Below are positions 1-6,682 of a stretch of DNA of 16,783 nucleotides, piece after piece. Source of the DNA: an uncultured Megamonas sp. Lineage in GTDB: Bacteria; Bacillota; Negativicutes; Selenomonadales; Selenomonadaceae. Location of the stretch: assembly GCA_900554895.1 (NCBI GenBank), contig USIX01000038.1, positions 1 to 16,783 of the forward strand, given 5' to 3'. A model generated the notes under the pieces. That model did not search any database. It saw only the letters and a list, made by a program, of their open reading frames with translations, and was not told the DNA's origin. Position 1 is the first letter of the stretch, and every line of letters starts with the position of its first letter. Position numbers and translations under genes: made by a program.

Positions 1-858
1 GCATTGGCACTCTGAAATCCGAACTGTCCTCCTGCCATACCATTCTGATAGATCATGTTCTTGTTTTGTACGCATCGCCGTATCCGCCGTTATATAATTA
101 TATTTTGCCATCTGGTCAAGGACTTCACTGCGTCGTTCCAGTGCGGCACTTAAATTGTTGAGCGGCGAATAGTAGTTCGGACTGCGCGGAATACCGGCAA
201 GCATAGCACACTCCGATAAACTGAGCTGGCTTACATCCTTGCCGAAATAAGTCTGTGCAGCCGCCTGTACCCCGTAGGCACCTCTGCCGAAATAAATCTG
301 ATTGAGGTACATTTCCAGAATTTCATCTTTCGTGTACTGTTGTTCCAGACGAATAGCGATGAATACTTCCTGTATTTTACGCGTTATCGTCCGTTCCTGC
401 GACAAAAAAGCATTTTTAGCCAGCTGTTGCGTAATCGTGCTGCCGCCTTCCGCTACTTCGCCGCTGACAATATTGGAATACAGCGCACGCATGATGCCGC
501 GCGGGTCGATACCGCTGTGTTCATAAAACCGGTTGTCTTCAACGGCAATAAATGCGTTTTGCAGATTTTTCGGTATTTTGTCCAATGTAACGAGTGTGCG
601 GTTTTCCGTAGCATGAATATTTGTTATGAGATTACCGTTTATGTCCAAAATTTGCGAAGAGGCTGGAGGATGTATATCTGAAACATCTTTATCTCCACTG
701 ATACCAATAGCCACCAGTCCGCAACCTACGCCTAATATACCTACAACTATCAAAGCCATTATGAATAAAATGATTTTTTTCCAGTTGTAGGCATTCTTTT
801 TTTTCGGCTGATTAGCGGAATTAGTATGCTGTTTGCCATTATGCGGCTGTTTGTCCAT
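1..858 (-). CDS. Penicillin-binding protein 1A-type class A PBP, N-terminal part (runs off the window edge)
   Basis: Bifunctional peptidoglycan synthase; the visible part holds the glycosyltransferase (GT51) domain that polymerises lipid II outside the membrane. The first 286 codons are present. A short cationic cytoplasmic tail (to about residue 28) precedes one membrane anchor (about 29-53). GT51 motifs follow in order: EDNRFYEHSG at 107-116 with catalytic Glu107, GGSTITQQLAKN at 138-149, RKIQE at 160-164, and the run from about 170 to 207 containing EMYLNQIYFGRGAYG. The transpeptidase domain would lie beyond the edge. The ATG at 856-858 has GAGGTGG (864-870) five bases upstream. It follows mutS2 by 64 bp with no strong terminator between, so co-transcription is likely. 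The last 20 or so codons (below about position 70) look unlike a PBP linker, with tandem AGG codons and Cys-rich residues; a frameshift is possible there. Family assignment is firm; the exact paralogue (PBP1A, PonA or PbpF type) is not. Confidence 0.9.
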   Translation of the reverse strand, partial: MDKQPHNGKQHTNSANQPKKKNAYNWKKIILFIMALIVVGILGVGCGLVAIGISGDKDVSDIHPPASSQILDINGNLITNIHATENRTLVTLDKIPKNLQNAFIAVEDNRFYEHSGIDPRGIMRALYSNIVSGEVAEGGSTITQQLAKNAFLSQERTITRKIQEVFIAIRLEQQYTKDEILEMYLNQIYFGRGAYGVQAAAQTYFGKDVSQLSLSECAMLAGIPRSPNYYSPLNNLSAALERRSEVLDQMAKYNYITADTAMRTKQEHDLSEWYGRRTVRISECQC

Positions 859-900
859 ATAATCCACCTCAAAATCGTTGTAATACTACTATTTTAACAC

Positions 901-928
901 AAATAGCGGTATTTTGGCATTGCTATTT
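901..928 (-). other. Weak inverted repeat at the mutS2/pbp junction
   Basis: AAATAGC (901-907) and GCTATTT (922-928) form a 7-bp stem with a 14-nt loop overlapping the mutS2 stop codon. The RNA after it reads about TTTGTGTTAAAA, so it is at best a weak attenuator between mutS2 and the PBP gene. It is AT-rich and could be chance. Confidence 0.25.
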
Positions 929-3289
929 TAATTTTACGGCCGTTACGCCGCTGCCGCCTTCGTCCATATCACCCAAAGTAAAACTTAAAACATTGCGGTG
1001 ATTTCTTAAATATTCCTGAATGCCCTTTCTGAGTGCACCTGTCCCCTTACCGTGGATAATCAAAATACGCGACAGTCCGGCGATAACGGCATCATCTAAA
1101 TATTTGCTGACAACATCGATAGCTTCATCTACCATTAAGCCGCGAATATCAATTTCCGGACTTATTTGACTAACTTTGGCAATCATGTTGAAACCGCCTG
1201 CTTTTTTGCTGGATGGTTCCTTGACTTTTACGACATGGGAGACAAACGAACAATCTTTAGCTTTTACATTCATTTTCAGGCTGCCGAGCTGCACTGTCAA
1301 ATTCTTGCTGTGTATATCGGTAACCGTTCCTTTTTGACGTAGTTTATTTACGTAAACAATATCGCCGACGGCAATCGTCTTTATATCGACCGCTTCACCC
1401 GGTTTATTCGGGTCATCACCCGGCTGATTTACCTTATCCAGACGACTGGTCAGTTTATGACGTGCTGCGTCGATTACTTCTTGACGCTTTTTGCTGCCGA
1501 AGTCATTGAACTGTGCTTTTAATTCTTTAATGATTTCTTCCGATTCGCGGCGTGTACGGCGCAGAAGCGTTGCACACTGTTCTTTTGTGCGGCGCAATGT
1601 CTGTTCTTTTTTGCGCGCCATTTCCTGTTTCATATCGGCAAGCTGTTTTTCCAATTTTTCAATGCGCTGCTGCCGTTCGGCAATATCGGCGTTCTTTTGT
1701 TCATATAGAAGTTTTTCGCTTTCCAGTGTATTAAGCACGTTTTCAAACTGTGCATGGTCAGCCTTGATAAGCTGCTGGGCACGAATGATAATTGTATCGG
1801 ACAGTCCGAGACGGCGACTGATGGAAAAGGCATTGCTGGCACCGGGTATGCCTATCAGCAGACGGTACGTAGGGCGCAGCGTTTTCACGTCAAATTCGAC
1901 GCTGGCGTTTTCAATTCCTTCCGTTGCATAGGCAAATGTTTTCAATTCGTTATAATGTGTCGTTGCCATAACGGTTGCACCGATTTGCATTAAACGTTCC
2001 AAAATTGCCATAGCAAGTGCCGCACCCTCTTCCGGGTCCGTACCGGAACCAACTTCGTCAATCAGCAGTAAATCTTCACGTTCAATATTGTTTAAAATAG
2101 AAACAATATTTGTCATGTGTGCCGAAAAAGTACTGAGACTCTGTTCAATGCTTTGTTCATCGCCGATATCGGCATAAACATTCTGATAAACGGAAATTTC
2201 CGAGCCGGACTGCACCGGAATGAAGCATCCTGCCTGCGTCATCAGTACAAGCAGACCAAGCGTCTTCATACTGACCGTTTTACCGCCCGTATTCGGACCG
2301 GTGATTAAAAGTGTGCGGTAGCCGTCGCCGATTTTAATATCAATCGGCACGACTTTATCCTTATCAAGCAGCGGATGGCGGGCTTTAAATATTTTTATAA
2401 TACCTTCATTATTGATTTCCGGTTTAGTTGCGTGCATTTTGCGCGCCAGTTTTGCTTTGGCAAAAGCAAAATCAAGCTGTGCCATGATTTCGCAGTTCGC
2501 CAGCAGGATATCCGCCTGTTTGCCGATTTTTCCCGAAATAACCATTAAAATACGTTCGATTTCCCGTTTTTCATCAATAGCCAGCTGTTTTATATCGTTA
2601 TTTAAATCAACGACAGCCATCGGCTCAATAAAAAGTGTCGAACCGCTGGAGGATTGGTCATGAACCACTCCGGCAAAATGCTGGCGGTATTCCTGTTTTA
2701 TCGGAATTACATAACGGTCATCACGGATAGTTACGATGTTGTCTTGAAAATATTTCTGGTAATCAGGATTTTTTAAAATACTGTCAATACTGGATTTTAT
2801 GCGACGCTGCGAGGATTTTATCTCACGGCGGATACGCATGAGTTCGACACTGGCACTGTCACGCATGGAACCATGTTCATCAACAATATTGTCGATTTCC
2901 CGCTCCAACTGTCCCAGAATTTCAATAGATTGCGCCCACTGCTTGAATTGCGGGCTGTCCATTTCTATTTCCTTAAAGAATTTTTTCAAATTGCGCATAG
3001 CATACATGGTATTTAAAATATCCAGCAAGGAATTTACTTCAATGACGATACCGAGTTTTGTTTTTTTTAGCAGTGCACGAATATCATGTATGCCGCCAAA
3101 CGGCGGTTCGGCACTGACTAAAATATTACAGGCTTCTTCCGTCTGACTTATTCTTTCATTAACTTCATCAAAATCATTGCTTGGAAGAAGTCTTTCCGCC
3201 AGTTCCTTGCCCATGGCACAGCTTGCCATGTCTTTAAGCATAGCAATGATTTTGGGATATTCCAAAGTTTTAAAAACAGATTGATTCAT
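923..3289 (-). CDS. mutS2: Endonuclease MutS2 / ribosome-rescue ATPase
   Basis: MutS-family ATPase lacking the mismatch-recognition domain and carrying a C-terminal Smr domain. The family suppresses homologous recombination in some bacteria and in Bacillus acts on collided ribosomes. At 788 residues it has the usual length. The clamp/lever region occupies about 1-290. Walker A is GPNTGGKT at 331-338, the conserved STFSAHM is at 386-392, Walker B with DEVGSGTDPEEG is at about 406-422, and the His-containing ATTHYNE segment is at 442-448. A charged coiled coil (about 513-600) is followed by a small KOW-like segment (638-680). The Smr domain (about 711-788) has EIDIRG at 712-717 and HGKGTG at 746-751. 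The start ATG at 3287-3289 has an AAGGA-type site just upstream. It lies 28 bp after the U32 gene, consistent with one operon. In B. subtilis, too, mutS2 (mutSB) lies just downstream of zapA. All catalytic motifs appear intact. Confidence 0.97.
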   Translation of the reverse strand: MNQSVFKTLEYPKIIAMLKDMASCAMGKELAERLLPSNDFDEVNERISQTEEACNILVSAEPPFGGIHDIRALLKKTKLGIVIEVNSLLDILNTMYAMRNLKKFFKEIEMDSPQFKQWAQSIEILGQLEREIDNIVDEHGSMRDSASVELMRIRREIKSSQRRIKSSIDSILKNPDYQKYFQDNIVTIRDDRYVIPIKQEYRQHFAGVVHDQSSSGSTLFIEPMAVVDLNNDIKQLAIDEKREIERILMVISGKIGKQADILLANCEIMAQLDFAFAKAKLARKMHATKPEINNEGIIKIFKARHPLLDKDKVVPIDIKIGDGYRTLLITGPNTGGKTVSMKTLGLLVLMTQAGCFIPVQSGSEISVYQNVYADIGDEQSIEQSLSTFSAHMTNIVSILNNIEREDLLLIDEVGSGTDPEEGAALAMAILERLMQIGATVMATTHYNELKTFAYATEGIENASVEFDVKTLRPTYRLLIGIPGASNAFSISRRLGLSDTIIIRAQQLIKADHAQFENVLNTLESEKLLYEQKNADIAERQQRIEKLEKQLADMKQEMARKKEQTLRRTKEQCATLLRRTRRESEEIIKELKAQFNDFGSKKRQEVIDAARHKLTSRLDKVNQPGDDPNKPGEAVDIKTIAVGDIVYVNKLRQKGTVTDIHSKNLTVQLGSLKMNVKAKDCSFVSHVVKVKEPSSKKAGGFNMIAKVSQISPEIDIRGLMVDEAIDVVSKYLDDAVIAGLSRILIIHGKGTGALRKGIQEYLRNHRNVLSFTLGDMDEGGSGVTAVKLK

Positions 3290-3317
3290 TTATTTCCTTT
3301 CTTATTGTTCCTTTTTA

Positions 3318-5798
3318 TTATTCCACACCGCGGAAATAATGACCGCGTGTTATATTCGTTTCGTACTTAGCAATATTTTCCGGCATTAATGCAACGTGGT
3401 TTTTGCCTTCAATAAGTACTTCTTTATACAGCTTCGTGAATTTTGCCAACTCTTTATTTGTCATATATCGGCCGTCAATACGGACTCTTTCTATTCTGCT
3501 TACGGTAAATTCGGGCAGATGTGCCAGCATATTGAGTTCCTTGCCGTTTAAAAGATGCATATGGCAGAACTGGTCGGTAACAATCGGGAATTTTTCATTT
3601 TTACGGTCGCAGAGCCAGTATTTATTTTTTTCACACGGTTTCGTACAGCTGCCTTTATCAAGGTTGCCCATAAAACTTCCCAGTACGCAGTATTCGGAGA
3701 CCATAAGTTCCATATTGCCGTGTACGAGACATTCAAGCGGCAGCGGCGAAGCATTTGCCAATGTCTTTATCTGTTTGAAATTCAGTTCCGGTGAAACGGT
3801 TGCTCCCTGAATATTGTAATCGGCTAAAAAATTTATTGTAGCATCGTTATACGTATTGAACGAATAATCCGCCCAAATCGGTATATTGCCGGCTTTACGT
3901 ATTAAATACATCTGTGCCAGCGAATGAGCATAAATTGCATCTATCGATAAATCCTGAATATGTTCCAGCCATTTGGTAAATGCCGTCTGTTCATTATCAC
4001 GCATGATACGCGGCGTACCGAAAGCGATTTTGCAGCGTCTTTCCTGGCAGATTTGTACTGCCTGTCGGTACATATCCGGCGAAATATATTCATGCTGGTA
4101 CGAGTCGCCGCCGAACAGCACTATATCAGCACCGCTATCTGCAGCCGAGCGCACTTTTTCCAAAGTATCCGTAGCTACGACAAGTTCCGGTTTTTTTATT
4201 TCTTCATTATTTAAAATAAAGTCTTTCTGCCATACCGCATTGTCTCTGACGACCGATTGAGGTCTTTCATATGCTTTAAGACGTAATGTCATTAATTTTT
4301 CCACCAGAATGCGGCGTGCATCATTCATTACGCTCATCGGTACGATTACATTATCATCGATAATGCAGTCCAAGCGGCGCAATTCATAGATAGTCGTACC
4401 GAGACGGTTCATCTGTTTTTCCACCGCCTGTCTGTCCATGGCACGCTTTAGTGCCTTTTCCACTATAAAATCGCTTTGCACTTGCGCACTGTAGCCGTTT
4501 TCGTCCACCGCTTCAAGATAAAACGGTTCACCTAGTTTCGCTATGGCTTTTATATCAATTCCTATACGGCGTACCGGTGCTCCGCTTGTGAAAAAAGTTC
4601 GGGCTTTCTGCATTAATCTGACGTCGAATACTTTAAACACTCTGTCATGCGGGTGAACTCTGCCCTGTACAGGAATTGCAACTTCCATACCGCCCGCAGC
4701 TTCCGTTACGTCTTTATTTTTAACAAAAATCTTGCTTATGTTGGTGCTGACGCGACCGCCGACTTTTACCCAAAAATCAATCGTATCGCCGACAGCGACA
4801 TTTTCCGTCAGCTTTATAACTGCAAGGCGCGCTTTATCATCATAACGCATTACTCTTCCGATAAGACGTCCGCGATTGTTCGGCCGTTTATCGCTCATCA
4901 TGAATTTTCCCTGTTTCTTTTCCAGATAAGCTGTAGTAAAATCACGGTTGAATATCTGCGACAGATTTTTTTGTACGTTTTCCGTCAAATCCGTCCGTTG
5001 ATAATACGCATCAATTTTCTGACGATAGGAATTAACGACAACAGCTACATATTCCGGTTTTTTCATGCGTCCTTCCAATTTTAAAGAAACTACTCCCGCT
5101 TCGATTAAATCAGGAATTAATTCTATCGTATTCATATCACGCGGGCTTAAAAGATACTGACCGGCGTCTGTCAAGATATTCTGTCCGTTTTTGTCCACCA
5201 GTGTATACGGCAAACGGCACGGCTGAGCACAACGTCCGCGATTGCCGCTTCTGCCGCCAATCATACTGCTCATCAGACATTGACCGGAATAACATACACA
5301 CAGCGCACCGTGAGCGAATACCTCGATTTCCACATTGCAGTTGCGGCAGATATGGCGGATATCTTTAAGTGTTACTTCACGCGCTAGAACGACACGGGTA
5401 AAACCGAGTTCCTGCAATGCCAGAACACCGGCTAAATTATTGACCGTCATTTGCGTGCTGGCATGAAGCGGTAAATCCGGCACTATAGCCCGGGCAATTC
5501 TTGCCACGCCCAAATCCTGTACGAGTACAGCGTCCGCGCCCGCTTCGTATAAATAACGCAGATATTCGGCAAGTTCTGCTACTTCCGCATTATCAACCAA
5601 TGTATTTACAGTTACATGAATTTTCACATTGCGCAGATGTGCAAATTCAATTGCTTCTTTTAAACCGTTTTCATCAAAATTATTGGCATAAGCTCTTGCG
5701 CCAAACATTTTGCCGGAAAGATAAACGGCATCAGCGCCGCTTTCCACGGCAGCTTTCAAGGCCTCCATACTTCCGGCAGGTGCTAATAATTCAATCAA
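3318..5798 (-). CDS. U32 family protein with two U32-like modules and a DUF3656-like middle (RlhA/TrhP-type)
   Basis: The family is annotated as collagenase-like peptidase U32. Better-studied members (RlhA, TrhP, UbiU/UbiV) are Fe-S proteins for prephenate-dependent RNA hydroxylation or ubiquinone hydroxylation, so an RNA-modification role is inferred here. At 826 residues it is longer than E. coli RlhA. The N-terminal module (1-300) starts LLAPAGS and has EVFAHGALC at 159-167, Cys169, Cys174, Cys190 and Cys194. The middle (about 400-510) resembles DUF3656. The C-terminal module (about 538-760) repeats the pattern: ECLVHG at 689-694, Cys704, Cys718, Cys722, Cys730 and Cys745. His-to-Cys spacing is 11 in both halves, and the last Cys pair is 4 apart in both. 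The start is TTG at 5796-5798, supported by AGGAGG at 5807-5812 with 8-nt spacing and the LLAPAGS family N-terminus. mutS2 follows 28 bp downstream. The substrate is unknown. Confidence 0.9.
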   Translation of the reverse strand: MIELLAPAGSMEALKAAVESGADAVYLSGKMFGARAYANNFDENGLKEAIEFAHLRNVKIHVTVNTLVDNAEVAELAEYLRYLYEAGADAVLVQDLGVARIARAIVPDLPLHASTQMTVNNLAGVLALQELGFTRVVLAREVTLKDIRHICRNCNVEIEVFAHGALCVCYSGQCLMSSMIGGRSGNRGRCAQPCRLPYTLVDKNGQNILTDAGQYLLSPRDMNTIELIPDLIEAGVVSLKLEGRMKKPEYVAVVVNSYRQKIDAYYQRTDLTENVQKNLSQIFNRDFTTAYLEKKQGKFMMSDKRPNNRGRLIGRVMRYDDKARLAVIKLTENVAVGDTIDFWVKVGGRVSTNISKIFVKNKDVTEAAGGMEVAIPVQGRVHPHDRVFKVFDVRLMQKARTFFTSGAPVRRIGIDIKAIAKLGEPFYLEAVDENGYSAQVQSDFIVEKALKRAMDRQAVEKQMNRLGTTIYELRRLDCIIDDNVIVPMSVMNDARRILVEKLMTLRLKAYERPQSVVRDNAVWQKDFILNNEEIKKPELVVATDTLEKVRSAADSGADIVLFGGDSYQHEYISPDMYRQAVQICQERRCKIAFGTPRIMRDNEQTAFTKWLEHIQDLSIDAIYAHSLAQMYLIRKAGNIPIWADYSFNTYNDATINFLADYNIQGATVSPELNFKQIKTLANASPLPLECLVHGNMELMVSEYCVLGSFMGNLDKGSCTKPCEKNKYWLCDRKNEKFPIVTDQFCHMHLLNGKELNMLAHLPEFTVSRIERVRIDGRYMTNKELAKFTKLYKEVLIEGKNHVALMPENIAKYETNITRGHYFRGVE

Positions 5799-5828
5799 AA
5801 ATATTTCCTCCTGTCATTTACTCAGTTT

Positions 5829-5834
5829 ATTATA
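5829..5834 (-). promoter_or_regulatory. Candidate -10 element for the U32-mutS2-pbp genes
   Basis: On the minus strand this is TATAAT within GTATTATAAT, about 30 nt upstream of the U32 start. No good -35 box lies at the proper distance; that position overlaps the terminator of the preceding mini-unit. The call rests on the -10 match and position only. Confidence 0.4.
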
Positions 5835-5844
5835 ATACACGGAA

Positions 5845-5879
5845 CGATAAAAATAAATGGCAGGACAGTGTTTCCTACC
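5845..5879 (-). terminator. Intrinsic terminator of the mini transcription unit
   Basis: On the minus strand GGTAGGA and TCCTGCC form a 7-bp stem (one G-U pair) around a 7-nt loop (5859-5879), followed by ATTTATTTTTAT. It ends the short unit starting near 6022 and sits just before the U32 gene. Confidence 0.6.
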
Positions 5880-5895
5880 ATTATTCATTATGTTA

Positions 5896-5995
5896 TTATA
5901 TCTTTTCGAATATATATTCCAGTTCAACTGCAAAATTGTCACAGACGGATAATTTAATTACATCGAACAATTCCGTTTTAGGATAGATTATCCAT
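5896..5995 (-). pseudogene. Interrupted small ORF (5 codons, then 27 codons in the +1 frame)
   Basis: A good translation start is present: ATG at 5993-5995 with GAGGTG at 6004-6009 and 8-nt spacing. Reading gives MDNLS then TAA at 5978-5980. Skipping one base at that stop (TCC-T-AAA) opens 27 further codons, beginning KTELFDVIKLSVCD and ending EYIFEKI, to a TAA at 5896-5898. The combined product would be 32 residues, acidic and amphipathic, with no family I recognise. A promoter lies upstream and an intrinsic terminator downstream, so the unit is transcriptionally self-contained. Options are a decayed small gene, a sequencing error, a true +1 recoding site (the UCC-stop context resembles antizyme sites only superficially), or a small RNA whose coding look is accidental. 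Confidence 0.4.
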
Positions 5996-6027
5996 AGTTA
6001 AAGCACCTCGTTTCCTTCATGTATAAA

Positions 6028-6033
6028 ATTATA
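6028..6033 (-). promoter_or_regulatory. -10 element of the mini transcription unit
   Basis: On the minus strand this is TATAAT within GGTGTATAAT, placing the RNA start near 6021 and about 25 nt before the mini-ORF ATG. It follows directly after the zapA terminator. The -35 region is only AT-rich (AATTAA), so this is a moderate call. Confidence 0.45.
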
Positions 6034-6058
6034 CACCAAAAATAATGTATTTAATTTA

Positions 6059-6092
6059 CAAAAAAAGGACAGACCGAAAATCCGCCTATCCT
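6059..6092 (-). terminator. Intrinsic terminator of zapA
   Basis: On the minus strand AGGATAGGC pairs with GTCTGTCCT (9 bp with two G-U pairs, 9-nt loop; 6066-6092), then a run of seven T. It begins about 25 nt after the zapA stop codon and separates zapA from the downstream genes. Confidence 0.8.
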
Positions 6093-6116
6093 GCATATGT
6101 ATAAAAGCTTTAAATT

Positions 6117-6410
6117 TTATTTCTGTTTATCCGTTCCTTTCTGTTCTTCCAGAATATGCCAGAATTCATCATAATCCTTTTTCAGGCTTATTAACTGGTC
6201 AGCCAAATCAAGTGCCGTCAGCATGGCTATTCTGTCCGGCGGAAGATACTGGTTCTGTTTAAGCAGCGAACGCATTTTTTCATCCACTATTGCCGCCGCT
6301 TTTTGTATGCTTTCCACATCATTCACGCCTTTAAGCGGATAGCGTATGCCGAAAATTTCTACCGTTACACGAGTATTGTTTTTTTTATCCGTATCATTAA
6401 TATTCCCCAT
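6117..6410 (-). CDS. zapA: Cell division protein ZapA
   Basis: Small cytoplasmic protein that bundles FtsZ filaments and stabilises the Z-ring. At 97 residues it has the normal length. The N-terminal β-strand region has VTVEIFGIRYPLKG at 15-28. Next comes the conserved ESIQKAAAIVDEKM (33-46), then the helix with DRIAMLTALDLADQLI at 59-74 and the C-terminal coiled-coil helix. The start ATG at 6408-6410 has a TAGGTGA-type site about eight bases upstream. It forms a single-gene unit: a promoter at 6571-6599 gives a leader of about 150 nt, and an intrinsic terminator follows. In B. subtilis zapA (yshA) also lies near mutS2 (mutSB), with cvpA and polX between; those two are absent here and the U32 gene takes their place. 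Confidence 0.95.
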   Translation of the reverse strand: MGNINDTDKKNNTRVTVEIFGIRYPLKGVNDVESIQKAAAIVDEKMRSLLKQNQYLPPDRIAMLTALDLADQLISLKKDYDEFWHILEEQKGTDKQK

Positions 6411-6436
6411 AAATTTTCACCTACTTTTGTTTCGTT

Positions 6437-6462
6437 GCTTTTTCTTTCAGGCAAAGAAAAGC
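6437..6462. repeat. AT-rich imperfect inverted repeat in the zapA leader
   Basis: GCTTTTTCTTT (6437-6447) and AAAGAAAAGC (6453-6462) pair over about 10 bp with one bulged base and a CAGGC loop, followed by a further AAAAGAAAG at 6468-6476. It falls in the 5' untranslated region of zapA. It may be a leader hairpin or a member of a dispersed AAAG-rich repeat; only genome-wide comparison would tell. Confidence 0.35.
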
Positions 6463-6570
6463 ACCCCAAAAGAAAGCCGTTCCAGCTCATTAAATAGTTC
6501 TGGTTCAATCTTTTATTACAGTTTATATAATCAAACTTATTACTTTAATTAATAATTACATCTTATGTTC

Positions 6571-6599
6571 ATTATATACTATAAATTTAAACATAGCAA
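6571..6599 (-). promoter_or_regulatory. σA promoter of zapA
   Basis: On the minus strand TTGCTA (6594-6599), a 17-bp spacer and TATAAT (6571-6576). The predicted RNA start is near 6564, giving a leader of about 150 nt. It is back to back with the promoter at 6626-6654 that drives the plus-strand operon. Confidence 0.6.
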
Positions 6600-6625
6600 A
6601 ACTTTATATTTGCAGTAAAAATATT

Positions 6626-6654
6626 TTGACAGGCAAATTCTTATTGCATACAAT
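6626..6654 (+). promoter_or_regulatory. Near-consensus σA promoter of the DUF4127-lysO operon
   Basis: TTGACA (6626-6631), 17-bp spacer, TACAAT (6649-6654). It predicts an RNA start near 6661 and a very short leader before the ATG at 6683. An 8-bp direct repeat overlaps the -10 region and the start site, which suggests repression. Confidence 0.8.
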
Positions 6655-6669
6655 TATTTATATTGCATA
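6643..6669 (+). promoter_or_regulatory. Direct repeat ATTGCATA, candidate operator
   Basis: ATTGCATA occurs at 6643-6650 and again at 6662-6669, 19 bp apart start to start (close to two helical turns). The copies flank the -10 hexamer and cover the predicted transcription start. Position and exact repetition suggest a regulator site; the regulator is unknown. Confidence 0.4.
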
Positions 6670-6682
6670 ATGGAGAGTTATA

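Noticed and set aside
1491..1931. 146-codon plus-strand ORF opposite mutS2
   Set aside because: Antisense shadow of a well-supported gene; Ser/Arg/Cys-rich composition, no ribosome site or family motif.
5501..5986. 161-codon plus-strand ORF opposite the start of the U32 gene and the mini unit
   Set aside because: No ribosome site, His/Gln/Arg-rich antisense composition, and it crosses promoters and a terminator of the opposite strand.
6372..6497. About 41-codon minus-strand ORF starting MSWNGFLLG in the zapA leader, overlapping the zapA start
   Set aside because: No ribosome site before its ATG and low-complexity AAAG-derived sequence; treated as leader or repeat, not a gene.
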